Of a stretch of DNA of 64,000 bases, positions 1 through 7,783 are shown in pieces. The notes under the pieces were generated by a model that searched no databases, was not told the origin of the DNA, and was given only the letters and a program-made list of their open reading frames with translations. The position numbers were made by a program, and so were the translations under genes. Every line of letters starts with the position of its first letter. Within the stretch, counting starts at the first letter, position 1. The stretch lies in assembly GCF_016908275.1 (NCBI RefSeq), contig NZ_JAFBDN010000005.1, forward strand, positions 1 through 64,000, written 5' to 3'. The DNA comes from Periweissella beninensis (GTDB lineage Bacteria; Bacillota; Bacilli; Lactobacillales; Lactobacillaceae).

Positions 1-95
1 ATACACCTGTACCCATGCCGAACACAGAAGTTAAGCTCTGTAGCGCCAAAAGTAGTTGGGGGATCGCTCCCTGCGAGGATAGGACGTCGCCATGC
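1..95 (+). rRNA. rrf: 5S ribosomal RNA, 3' part
   Basis: The window opens inside a 5S rRNA. The conserved core reading CCATGCCGAACACAGAAG and the 3' segment CTGCGAGGATAGGACG are present, and the end is placed where the terminal helix would close near CGCCATGCA. About 20-25 bases of the 5' end lie outside the window. A terminator follows directly and no tRNA follows it, so this is the distal end of an rRNA operon. The exact 3' end is uncertain by a few bases. Confidence 0.93.
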
Positions 96-101
96 AAGTG
101 C

Positions 102-133
102 AAAGGTTGAAGTAATTACTTTAACCTTTTTTT
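102..133 (+). terminator. rRNA operon terminator
   Basis: AAAGGTTGAAG pairs with CTTTAACCTTT (one G-U pair) around a short AT loop and is followed by a run of T. It sits just after the 5S rRNA. Confidence 0.85.
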
Positions 134-483
134 GTGTCTTGGGAAAATAGTACGAATTGCCAAACATACAGATGTTAGTTTCTAAATGATTAAACTATGG
201 TCGCAAAAAATCACAAAAATTGGTAATCGCTAAGAAATGCGATAGGCATTATTATTGTCTAAGGAGCTATTCATTTACAAGGGGTTGTATGTTGCTGTTA
301 AGCGCTAGCCTACAGCATATAAATGGAGCGCCGATAAGGTTTATTTTAAAGACGGGCAACTGTAAATAAATGTAGTTTAGATATTAAGTATAAAAAGTAA
401 TCGATATCTTCCAAAAGAGATATTGGATAACGTAGCATGTATTAGGGATAGGTGGGTGATAAGCATCTATACGAATAAAAAGA
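134..483. other. Intergenic stretch without a recognised gene
   Basis: No tRNA, no convincing coding frame and no recognised RNA family is seen between the rRNA terminator and the next hairpin. A 26-codon frame at 289-369 has an AGGAG-like sequence upstream but at poor spacing, and its peptide is featureless. Confidence 0.5.
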
Positions 484-512
484 CCCTTACTTGGAAGTAT
501 TCCAAGTAAGGG
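484..512 (-). terminator. Terminator after the VOC gene
   Basis: An 11-bp perfect stem (CCCTTACTTGG with CCAAGTAAGGG) encloses an 7-base loop. On the minus strand it is followed by TCTTTTT, so it ends the minus-strand operon whose last gene stops at 566. Confidence 0.75.
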
Positions 513-565
513 CTTTAAGTCATAATTTGCTAAGTAAATCAGCTAATCATCTTTAGTGAAATCAG

Positions 566-958
566 TTATTCATTAATGTGGCAAAATTCAACGACTTCGC
601 CATTAGGGCCAGTGATATTGAAATATTGAATACCATGATCCCAGAATGGTAAATGTTGAATTTCATTTTCAACCATCTTAAAACCATGTGCCTTAACATC
701 ATTAAAGGCTTTTTGAATATCAGTTGTATCAAGTGAAATGTGATTGATTGCACCAGCAATACCAGTTGCTTCAGCACCTTCCCAAGACTCGATGACAACG
801 TTTTTATATTCAAAAAATTTTACTGTAACGCCATCGTTGTCAAAAGTCCCTTTAACGGTAAAGCCAAGACTTGTCCAAAATGCAGTTGTTGCTGCCATAT
901 CTTTAGTGGGAATACCGATATGTTGCAAACCGGTTGTAAAATTATCAATTAAACTCAT
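566..958 (-). CDS. VOC superfamily protein (glyoxalase-like)
   Basis: A 130-residue protein with the vicinal oxygen chelate fold: two beta-alpha-beta-beta-beta modules, the first starting LQHIGIPT (residues 11-18) and the second INHISLDT (71-78). Candidate metal ligands H13, E57, H73 and E124 fall at the places expected for the glyoxalase I/dioxygenase family. The substrate cannot be told from sequence; many such proteins are annotated as lactoylglutathione lyase without proof. It is the last gene of a three-gene minus-strand group, 2 bp after the membrane protein gene, so it is probably co-transcribed with the dehydrogenase. Confidence 0.82.
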   Translation of the reverse strand: MSLIDNFTTGLQHIGIPTKDMAATTAFWTSLGFTVKGTFDNDGVTVKFFEYKNVVIESWEGAEATGIAGAINHISLDTTDIQKAFNDVKAHGFKMVENEIQHLPFWDHGIQYFNITGPNGEVVEFCHINE

Positions 959-960
959 AA

Positions 961-1683
961 TTAGTTATTATCTCCAATATCAATATTTTGGTGTGCTAAG
1001 GAAGGAATGACGCGTTTATCAGCCCAACCAGTAATGTTTCCTTGGAGAAGGAAGGCAAATAATGTTCCTAGACCAAAGTTTTCAAAGTTGTGAGTAATAA
1101 TTAAAGCAATAATTGCCATAATTGTAGGTGGGATATATGAAGCCCACATCGCGATACCAGCCCGCCCGTTGAAGTATTTAAAGCGTAAAATTTGCATTAA
1201 ATCATCTGCTGGATGCAAGACTAAATTAGCTCGTTGATAGATTGAAATAGCTGTTCCGATTAAAGCAACCCCGAAAAAGTTAATTACAATATACAGACCA
1301 ATCATGAAAGGTGTCGTTGCATCGGGCATGTGTGCATTGAAAAAATTAGCGAAAATTTGAATGAAAGCAGAGAAGGGAACCATAAAAACTAAGTTACCAA
1401 AAATACGTCGCCAATTAAGTTTACCAACTAAAAGAGCATTAAGAAACGAGATCAACATTCCTAAGACTAAAAAGGTCCAAAATAGGTTAACACCGAGGGC
1501 TTTTCCTAAATTAGTTTCTGCAGCAGTCCAGTAAGCGGAACCAAGATAACTAGGGTGTATATGGGCACTAGTTACGATTGTCAAAACATTTCCCAATGAA
1601 TTAATGACTAATGACAACACAAAGAAAATAATGCGGGTTGTCATGTTAGCTTGTTGTGGACTCGTTGAAATGTTTTCTTCCAT
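961..1683 (-). CDS. Integral membrane protein, YczE/YitT-like
   Basis: About 240 residues with five or six hydrophobic spans (for example the segments IIFFVLSLVINSLGNVLTIV and LFWTFLVLGMLISFLNALLV). The layout, including the N-terminal SLGNVLTI-type segment and the segment near NFFGVALIGTAISIY, resembles the YczE/YyaS/YitT membrane protein group, whose function is not settled. The start is taken as ATG at 1683, two bases after the upstream dehydrogenase stop; an in-frame GTG at 1698 would make the two genes overlap. Its place between a dehydrogenase and a VOC protein suggests a small catabolic or detoxifying operon, which is inference. Confidence 0.65.
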   Translation of the reverse strand: MEENISTSPQQANMTTRIIFFVLSLVINSLGNVLTIVTSAHIHPSYLGSAYWTAAETNLGKALGVNLFWTFLVLGMLISFLNALLVGKLNWRRIFGNLVFMVPFSAFIQIFANFFNAHMPDATTPFMIGLYIVINFFGVALIGTAISIYQRANLVLHPADDLMQILRFKYFNGRAGIAMWASYIPPTIMAIIALIITHNFENFGLGTLFAFLLQGNITGWADKRVIPSLAHQNIDIGDNN

Positions 1684-1684
1684 A

Positions 1685-2692
1685 CTAGGCTTCTTCACTA
1701 ACTTTTACGATCGCTTTTGATACCGTACCAAGCTTACCAGTTAGATAATCTTCAACAGTGTTAAAGTCTAATTCATGAGAGATAAGTGATAGGACATCAA
1801 GTTTATCAGCTGCTAATAATGCTAGTGAGTCTTCAAAAGCATTTGGATTAATGAATGAACCTTGCACAGTTAATTGTTTTTGGAAAACTTCATAGGTATT
1901 CATAGAGAAATGTTGATTTGGTTTACCAACACCAAACATAAGTACTTGGGCACCCTTAACTGTCGCTTCAATTGCTTGTTCTTGGGTTTCAGGTAAACCA
2001 ACGGCTTCGATGACAACATCGTAATCTGCAGGAATTTTTTCTTCCGGCATCTTAAAGGTCCGGGTTGCCCCAAAGTTATCTTTATTATTTTGGAGTTTTT
2101 CAGCACTGCGTCCAGCAAGGTCAACTTGGTGAACACCATAGGCTTGAAGTAATTGGACAAAAATTTGCCCCATAAAGCCATCACCAATAACAAGGGCTTT
2201 TTGGTAAGGAGTTAATTTTAATAATTTAACACCGTGTACGGCACAAGATATTGGTTCAGTAACGGCTGCAGCCTTTAATGAAACGTTATCTGGCACATGG
2301 TAAACCACTTCAGTAGGAGCAGTGAAATAGTCTTCAAAACCACCATCACGAGTAACCCCAACAGCTGAAAGGTGATCACAAAGTTCGGGACGACCAGTCC
2401 GACAGTACCGGCATTTGCCACAGTAGATGTTAGGATCGACAGTTACACGATCACCAACTTTAAAATCAGTAACAGCCGCACCGACTTTAGCGATAACACC
2501 TGAATTTTCGTGACCTAAAACAATTGGTGGTACAGCATCAGCTGAACCTGGAAGACCAGCATATAAAGCATGATCAGTTCCACAAATCCCAGCATAGGCA
2601 GTGTGAATTAAAACTTCATCATTAGCTAAAGATGGTTCTTTTACGTCTTGGACATCTAATTTTTTAGTACCATTTAAAACAAGTGCTTCCAT
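1685..2692 (-). CDS. Zinc-dependent medium-chain dehydrogenase (sorbitol/threonine dehydrogenase-like)
   Basis: A 335-residue MDR-family NAD(P)-dependent alcohol/polyol dehydrogenase. Catalytic zinc ligands are C37 and H61-E62 (GHENSG). The structural zinc loop has four cysteines (C91, C94, C97, C105). The Rossmann segment reads ALVIGDGFMGQIFVQ, with G-D-G-F-M-G in place of the common GxGxxG. The set of residues is closest to sorbitol, idonate or galactitol-phosphate dehydrogenases; the true substrate is unknown. It is the first gene of the minus-strand group and the start ATG is preceded by a strong GGAGAT-type ribosome site. Confidence 0.85.
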   Translation of the reverse strand: MEALVLNGTKKLDVQDVKEPSLANDEVLIHTAYAGICGTDHALYAGLPGSADAVPPIVLGHENSGVIAKVGAAVTDFKVGDRVTVDPNIYCGKCRYCRTGRPELCDHLSAVGVTRDGGFEDYFTAPTEVVYHVPDNVSLKAAAVTEPISCAVHGVKLLKLTPYQKALVIGDGFMGQIFVQLLQAYGVHQVDLAGRSAEKLQNNKDNFGATRTFKMPEEKIPADYDVVIEAVGLPETQEQAIEATVKGAQVLMFGVGKPNQHFSMNTYEVFQKQLTVQGSFINPNAFEDSLALLAADKLDVLSLISHELDFNTVEDYLTGKLGTVSKAIVKVSEEA

Positions 2693-2731
2693 TACTCTAT
2701 CTCCTCTAAAAACAAAAAGTATATATTTATT

Positions 2732-2758
2732 TGAACAACTACATTGTAGAACTGTTCA
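2732..2758. promoter_or_regulatory. Inverted repeat upstream of the dehydrogenase operon
   Basis: TGAACA and TGTTCA face each other 15 bases apart and enclose CTACATTGTAG, itself almost palindromic. It lies 40-66 bp before the dehydrogenase start, where an operator would be. No adjacent regulator gene was found. The rest of 2693-3054 is AT-rich with no coding frame. Confidence 0.4.
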
Positions 2759-3054
2759 CAAATTAATTCAATATGTAAATACTAATATTACGATAGCTTA
2801 ATTAACGATTATCATTTGTAATTAGCTAAAAGCCTATTTAATCAGGTTTTTACTTTATTATTTTGAAATATAAATTATAAAAAAGATTTTTTTGATATAT
2901 ATCATTAGTTATAACTTTAACTAATCATTGTTAAAGCATTACTTATTAAAGCTATTTTGTTAACAAGCCTGTGGTCTTTAAATACCATAGGCAGTATATT
3001 ATGACAGATATGCTAAAATTAGTTAAAAGAAATTAGAAAAAGAGGGGCTTGACA

Positions 3055-3969
3055 ATGATAAAAAAATGGCAACAGGTGCGCGATAATAAATGGTTAAAAG
3101 TAAGCCAGGAGTATTTTCTACGGGCAGATATTAGTAATGCCAGCGCTACAATTGCTTATTATTCACTATTAGCGCTTTTTCCAGCAATTATTGCATTAGG
3201 TGCAATTTTGCCTTTTTTAGGAATTAACATTAATCACTCGTTAGAATTACTAAAAACGGCAGTGCCTAATAATATTTACCAAGTATTAACACCAATCATT
3301 CGTTCTGTCTTAGCACGGCAGAGTGTCGGGTTGTTTTCAGTGGGGATCATAATTACACTGTGGTCATTGAGTAAGGTGGTTGCTGCGTTTAGACAACGTT
3401 TGGATATTATTTATAATATTAAAAAACCTAAGTCACCCGTCTTAGTTCGTATTATATCAATGGCGTGGTTGGTCGCAACAGTTGGATTATTAGGGTTAGT
3501 GATTATTATTATGTCATTGAGTCGTTTGATTCTTGAACAGCTCACAACCTTCAAAGAATTAAGGGGTTGGGTAACCTTAATACAAAATGCAAAATGGCCG
3601 ATTGTCTGTGTGGTTTTAGTCATTGGTGTAATGATTTTAAACTACGCGCTACCTGCCAAGCGCCCAAAGTTTAGATGGGCACTATTAGGAAGTAGCCTTG
3701 AAGTGGGTGGCTTTTTAGGATTGTCACAGTTATTTGGGCTTTATGTTAATATCGCTGCTGCCAAATACAGTTTTTATCAAGCAATTGGTACTTTTATTAT
3801 CTTGTTAATTTGGCTAAATTTAGTGGCATCGATTGCTCTAATTGGGGCAACTTTTATTGCAATTCTAAATCATGTAGAAACTGAGCAACACACAGCTAGC
3901 CAAAACGATGATGAGCAGCCTAACCAAATTAATGAAAATTGGGGTAAAACAAGATTTTTAAGAAAGTAG
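3055..3969 (+). CDS. YihY/BrkB family inner-membrane protein
   Basis: About 304 residues with six hydrophobic spans, typical of the YihY/BrkB family. The family hallmarks are visible: the early segment ASATIAYYSLLALFPAII, the middle ALPAKRPKFRWALLGSSL and the late LYVNIAAAKYSFYQAIGTFI. Older databases call these ribonuclease BN, which is considered wrong; the role is unknown and may be envelope-related. I chose ATG 3055 rather than TTG 3049 because AGAGGGG at 3041-3047 has proper spacing only to the ATG. It heads a likely operon with helD (18 bp gap) and a HAD phosphatase. Confidence 0.88.
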   Translation: MIKKWQQVRDNKWLKVSQEYFLRADISNASATIAYYSLLALFPAIIALGAILPFLGININHSLELLKTAVPNNIYQVLTPIIRSVLARQSVGLFSVGIIITLWSLSKVVAAFRQRLDIIYNIKKPKSPVLVRIISMAWLVATVGLLGLVIIIMSLSRLILEQLTTFKELRGWVTLIQNAKWPIVCVVLVIGVMILNYALPAKRPKFRWALLGSSLEVGGFLGLSQLFGLYVNIAAAKYSFYQAIGTFIILLIWLNLVASIALIGATFIAILNHVETEQHTASQNDDEQPNQINENWGKTRFLRK

Positions 3970-3987
3970 AAAGGGACTCGTTATAGC

Positions 3988-6264
3988 ATGAATGATGAAC
4001 AAAAAAAGGAGCAACAGCGTGTTGATTTAGTTATTACTGAAATAAAAGCACAACAAATTTTAGTAGATGACCAATTAAATAAAGCACACCAAGAAACGCG
4101 GGCAGTTGAAGGTAACTATACCGATAATGCTTCAATTAACACCTTTGAAATTGATGATGCGAGTGAGACGAATGCTGAGGTGCAACAGCAACGGCAATTA
4201 GTGGCGCGCGTTGTCGAGACTGAAAATATTTTAAAGAAACAAGGTGCTACGTTAAAAGCGCTAGCGCAAGCACCGTATTTTGGGAAAGTAGATATTACTG
4301 AAGCAGCCCAACCAATGAGCCTCTATATTGGCTTAGCATCGTTTCAAGACAAACAGCAGCATTTTTTAGTGTATGATTGGCGAGCCCCGATTGCGGCAAT
4401 TTACTATAATGGTACCTTAGGGCAAGTCACATATACCACACCGAGTGGAGCTAGGACAGTTCAATTAACCAATAAACGGCAATTTACGATTGAAAATGGG
4501 CAGATTACCAATATGTTTGATACCGACGAAACAGTTGGTGATGAAATGTTACAATATGCCCTAGGGCAACAAAGTGATGCATATATGCAAAACATTGTCG
4601 CCACCATTCAAAAAGAGCAAAATGATATTATTCGCGATACTAAACATGACGTCTTATTAGTACAGGGGGTTGCTGGTTCGGGCAAAACTTCAGCAATTTT
4701 ACAGCGGATTGCGTATTTGTTGTATCATGCACGGCGTGAATTAACGGCTGATCAAATTGTTTTATTCTCGCCTAATCGTTTATTTAGTCATTATATTGCT
4801 GATGTGTTACCAAGTTTGGGTGAGCGTAATATGCGTCAAATTACGCTAGCCGAATTTTTAGATGCTCGGTTAGAGGGCTTAAATGTTCAGAGTTTATTTA
4901 ACGAATATGAGATTAATCAAATTAGGCATGTGCCTACTGCGCTTAATCAAGCGATGGAAAGTGTTAAATTAGTTACTAATTTAGATGCATATGTTGCCCA
5001 GTTAGCACCAACTGATTTAAAATTTGCGGATATTTATCATGTTGATCAGGTTATATTTAGTGCATATCATAGTCGGATTATTTTTAATCGATTATCACCT
5101 AAATTATCAATTGGTGAACGTCTATTACAAACTAAAAATACGCTAATAAAAGAATTGAAACGCAAGTTAGCTCACTTAGCTGAGTCAGCGATTGTTGCAA
5201 AAGAAGTTAATCAATTAACCGTTGATGAATATCAGGCATTATTAGGATCACAATCGGCTTTTCATGACTTGGCCCGGCAGCAAGCATATGCGCAAAAACA
5301 ATATGTATATAAAAAATATCAACCTATTTATGATGCAATTTATAATAATTATTTCATTGATATTTTTAAGCAATATGCTGCTTTTTTACAATATTATGGC
5401 ACACAAATTGGGCAAAACGCCATGTTAGCAGCTAAGGAAGAGACCTTTTTAACAGAGCTTGAGTATCACCGCATTGATTTACAAGATGCAGTACCATTAT
5501 TGTTACTTCGTGATATGTTAACTAAAAATGGCCAAAATCGTGAAATTAAGCATTTATTTATTGATGAAATGCAGGATTATTCATTAGTCCAGCTAGCATA
5601 TTTAAAACATGCGTTTCCTAATGCCAAATTAACGATCTTAGGGGATATGCAACAGGCCTTATTTAGAACCAGTACTAATTTACATTTTTTAGCGGCTAAT
5701 TTAAAGACCTTATTTAAGACAAATAATTTAGCAACAATTGTTTTAAACAAAAGTTATCGATCAACACAAGAAATTACTAACTTTGGCAAGGCTTTATTAG
5801 AGAAGGGTGCTGCCATAACAGCCTTTACCCGGCATGGTGAACTGCCTGTATTGTTAAGAACAGGTTCGCGTGGCTGCTTGCCAGTGTTACTTGAACTTTT
5901 GCAGCAACCAACGCAGCAAAAGACCACAGCAATTATTACGAAAACGCAACAACAAGCGGCAATGGTCAGTCACCAACTAACTAACGCTAAGCTTGCTAAT
6001 AATTTAATGACCGCCACGGATCGGGAACTAAAAGCGGATCTCGTCGTGTTACCAATTTACTTAGCAAAGGGTTTGGAGTTTGATCGTGTGATTGCATATG
6101 ATGTATCAGCTGAAAATTATGCCAAACCGACTGATGCAGCGATTATATATACTATTGCATCGCGGGCAATGCATGAATTAGTATTAATAGCAGATGGACC
6201 AGTTAATCAGCAATTAGCCCAAATTGATCCATCTTTGTATCGTAAATTAATTGTTAATAAATAG
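3988..6264 (+). CDS. helD: HelD-type RNA polymerase recycling motor (UvrD-like helicase fold), copy 1
   Basis: A 758-residue superfamily 1 ATPase. An N-terminal coiled-coil-like arm (residues 1-100, rich in Gln/Glu) would reach into the RNA polymerase secondary channel. Walker A is VQGVAGSGKTS near residue 224-234, followed by QRIAYLLYHAR. The Walker B-like box FIDEMQDYSLVQL is near residue 523, and GDMQQALFR, LNKSYRST and the C-terminal YLAKGLEFDRVI motifs follow. HelD in Bacillota strips stalled RNA polymerase from nucleic acid with ATP. The segment between the ATPase halves is the clamp-opening insertion. A second homologue of similar length lies at 34889-37183. UvrD/PcrA is excluded by the long N-terminal arm. 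Confidence 0.88.
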   Translation: MNDEQKKEQQRVDLVITEIKAQQILVDDQLNKAHQETRAVEGNYTDNASINTFEIDDASETNAEVQQQRQLVARVVETENILKKQGATLKALAQAPYFGKVDITEAAQPMSLYIGLASFQDKQQHFLVYDWRAPIAAIYYNGTLGQVTYTTPSGARTVQLTNKRQFTIENGQITNMFDTDETVGDEMLQYALGQQSDAYMQNIVATIQKEQNDIIRDTKHDVLLVQGVAGSGKTSAILQRIAYLLYHARRELTADQIVLFSPNRLFSHYIADVLPSLGERNMRQITLAEFLDARLEGLNVQSLFNEYEINQIRHVPTALNQAMESVKLVTNLDAYVAQLAPTDLKFADIYHVDQVIFSAYHSRIIFNRLSPKLSIGERLLQTKNTLIKELKRKLAHLAESAIVAKEVNQLTVDEYQALLGSQSAFHDLARQQAYAQKQYVYKKYQPIYDAIYNNYFIDIFKQYAAFLQYYGTQIGQNAMLAAKEETFLTELEYHRIDLQDAVPLLLLRDMLTKNGQNREIKHLFIDEMQDYSLVQLAYLKHAFPNAKLTILGDMQQALFRTSTNLHFLAANLKTLFKTNNLATIVLNKSYRSTQEITNFGKALLEKGAAITAFTRHGELPVLLRTGSRGCLPVLLELLQQPTQQKTTAIITKTQQQAAMVSHQLTNAKLANNLMTATDRELKADLVVLPIYLAKGLEFDRVIAYDVSAENYAKPTDAAIIYTIASRAMHELVLIADGPVNQQLAQIDPSLYRKLIVNK

Positions 6265-6281
6265 AAGATAGGTGGAAAATC

Positions 6282-7100
6282 ATGGCAGATATTAAATTAA
6301 TCGGTTTAGATTTAGATGGAACTTTATTAACGAGTAACAAAACAATCACGGCTAAAACAACATTGGTGTTAAAACAGCTGCATGCTAAGGGCTACCATAT
6401 TGCGATTATGACTGGTCGACCAATTGCAGCGATTGGCCCCTTTATTGAACAATTGGGCTTAACAGGGCCAGAGGATTATAGTTTAACGTTTAATGGCGCC
6501 TTGGTTTTAAATAATGTTACGCGTAAAAGTATTGCTAAATTAACTACAACTAAAGCAGCGTTGGCACCGTTACATGATTGGTTAAAAGAACACCACTATC
6601 CGATGGATATTCTTGATTTTGATCAAAATTGGCAAATGGCCCAAATGGGGGAACGTTCGGTGTATGCCTCAATTATGAAAGCACCGCTTTTATTTGAATA
6701 TGTACCATTTAGCGCCTTACCAGACAGGCATGATTATGCAAAAGCAGTGGTGGCGACAACACAACCGCGAGTTGACCAGTTAGTAGATACTTTGCCAACT
6801 GCGATTAAAGCGCAATTTCATATCGTGCGCTCACAGCCACAGATTTTAGAATTTTTACAACCAATCCTAGATAAACGGGTGGGTGTACAAGCCTTAACTG
6901 AATATTTTCAGTTAACACCGGAAAATGTGATGGTCTTTGGGGATGCCGAAAATGATTTAGGTATGTTTGATTACGCTAAATATCCAGTTGCGATGGCTAA
7001 TGGGACACGTGAAGCGAAAGCAGCCGCAGTATATGTAACACCGACAACCAATGATGAAGATGGGATTGCTAATTTTTTGACAGCATATTTTAAACTGTAA
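6282..7100 (+). CDS. Cof-type HAD family phosphatase
   Basis: A 272-residue HAD superfamily IIB hydrolase, a cytosolic phosphatase of sugar phosphates or flavin-type phosphates. Motif I is DLDGTLL (residues 9-15) with the nucleophile and acid/base aspartates, motif II is MTGRP, and motif IV is VFGDAENDLGMF. The cap domain lies between motifs II and III, as in YidA/Cof proteins. A good AGGTGG ribosome site precedes ATG 6282. It follows helD by 17 bp and is probably in the same transcript. The substrate is not predictable. Confidence 0.87.
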   Translation: MADIKLIGLDLDGTLLTSNKTITAKTTLVLKQLHAKGYHIAIMTGRPIAAIGPFIEQLGLTGPEDYSLTFNGALVLNNVTRKSIAKLTTTKAALAPLHDWLKEHHYPMDILDFDQNWQMAQMGERSVYASIMKAPLLFEYVPFSALPDRHDYAKAVVATTQPRVDQLVDTLPTAIKAQFHIVRSQPQILEFLQPILDKRVGVQALTEYFQLTPENVMVFGDAENDLGMFDYAKYPVAMANGTREAKAAAVYVTPTTNDEDGIANFLTAYFKL

Positions 7101-7120
7101 TTACAAGATGGGATGGGCTA

Positions 7121-7663
7121 ATGAGGGCACTCAATTATATTAAAAGTGATTTATATCGGTATACTGGTAAACAAAATGTGGGGGCTTTTGTTAAGTTATA
7201 CTTTGTGGATGCTGGCTTTGCAACGCAAGTATGGTTTAGATTAATGCTATTACCTAGTATTTTTGGTAAGTTTGCTAAGGGCGTATCCTTTTTTAAACAA
7301 CGGTGTCATGGAATTTATTTAGGGTTTTGACCGCTAAATGTTGGCCAAGGGGTATACATTGGACATAACAGGCCAATTGTCATTAATTCAAATACCAAAA
7401 TTGGCAACAATGTTAATTTGGAGCAGTACACGTCGATTGGTTCAAATTCGAATAATTTTGCCCATATCGGTGATGATGTTTATGTTGGGCCAAACACCTC
7501 GATTGTTGAAGGGGTGACGATTGGCAGTGACGTTACCATTGGTGCTGGGAGTGTTGTGACTAAAGATATTCCAGCAGGGGTAACGGTTGCCGGTAATTAT
7601 GCCAAAGTGGTGAATCAACACAACCATGCTGAATATATTGTTAATCGGTGGGGTGTTAAATAA
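7121..7663 (+). pseudogene. Broken left-handed beta-helix acyltransferase (serine O-acetyltransferase-like), single in-frame TGA
   Basis: One reading frame from ATG 7121 to TAA 7663 is interrupted only by TGA at 7328-7330. The first part (69 codons) holds the N-terminal helical region; the part after the stop reads LNVGQGVYIGHN and then hexapeptide repeats such as HIGDDVYVGPNTSIVEG and TIGAGSVVTKDIPAGVTV, typical of CysE/WcaF-type acetyltransferases with the catalytic His of YIGH. Joined, the product would be about 180 residues, a normal length for a CysE- or EpsC-like enzyme. No frameshift is present. It could be a recent pseudogene, a sequencing error, or a gene with restart at TTG 7418. 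Confidence 0.8.
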
Positions 7664-7696
7664 TACAAAATTTTAAACGCTGACATAGAAAATATC

Positions 7697-7725
7697 GGGA
7701 CACCATCAGTATTCTAGGGTATAAT
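7697..7725 (+). promoter_or_regulatory. Putative metG promoter
   Basis: TATAAT at 7720-7725 is 17 bp downstream of GGGACA (weak -35). The leader to the metG ATG is about 50 nt and holds a small hairpin (GCGTTG with CAACGC, about 7739-7762), but no T-box features. Confidence 0.5.
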
Positions 7726-7783
7726 TAAGCAGAATATCCGCGTTGGGTCATTTGTCAACGCATGGAAAGGAAGATAATTTTAA

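Noticed and set aside
289-369. 26-codon open frame after the 5S rRNA
   Set aside because: Ribosome-site spacing is poor, the peptide has no features and no homology could be recognised.
7664-7783. T-box riboswitch before metG
   Set aside because: The 120-bp gap lacks the T-box sequence and antiterminator; only a small hairpin is present.
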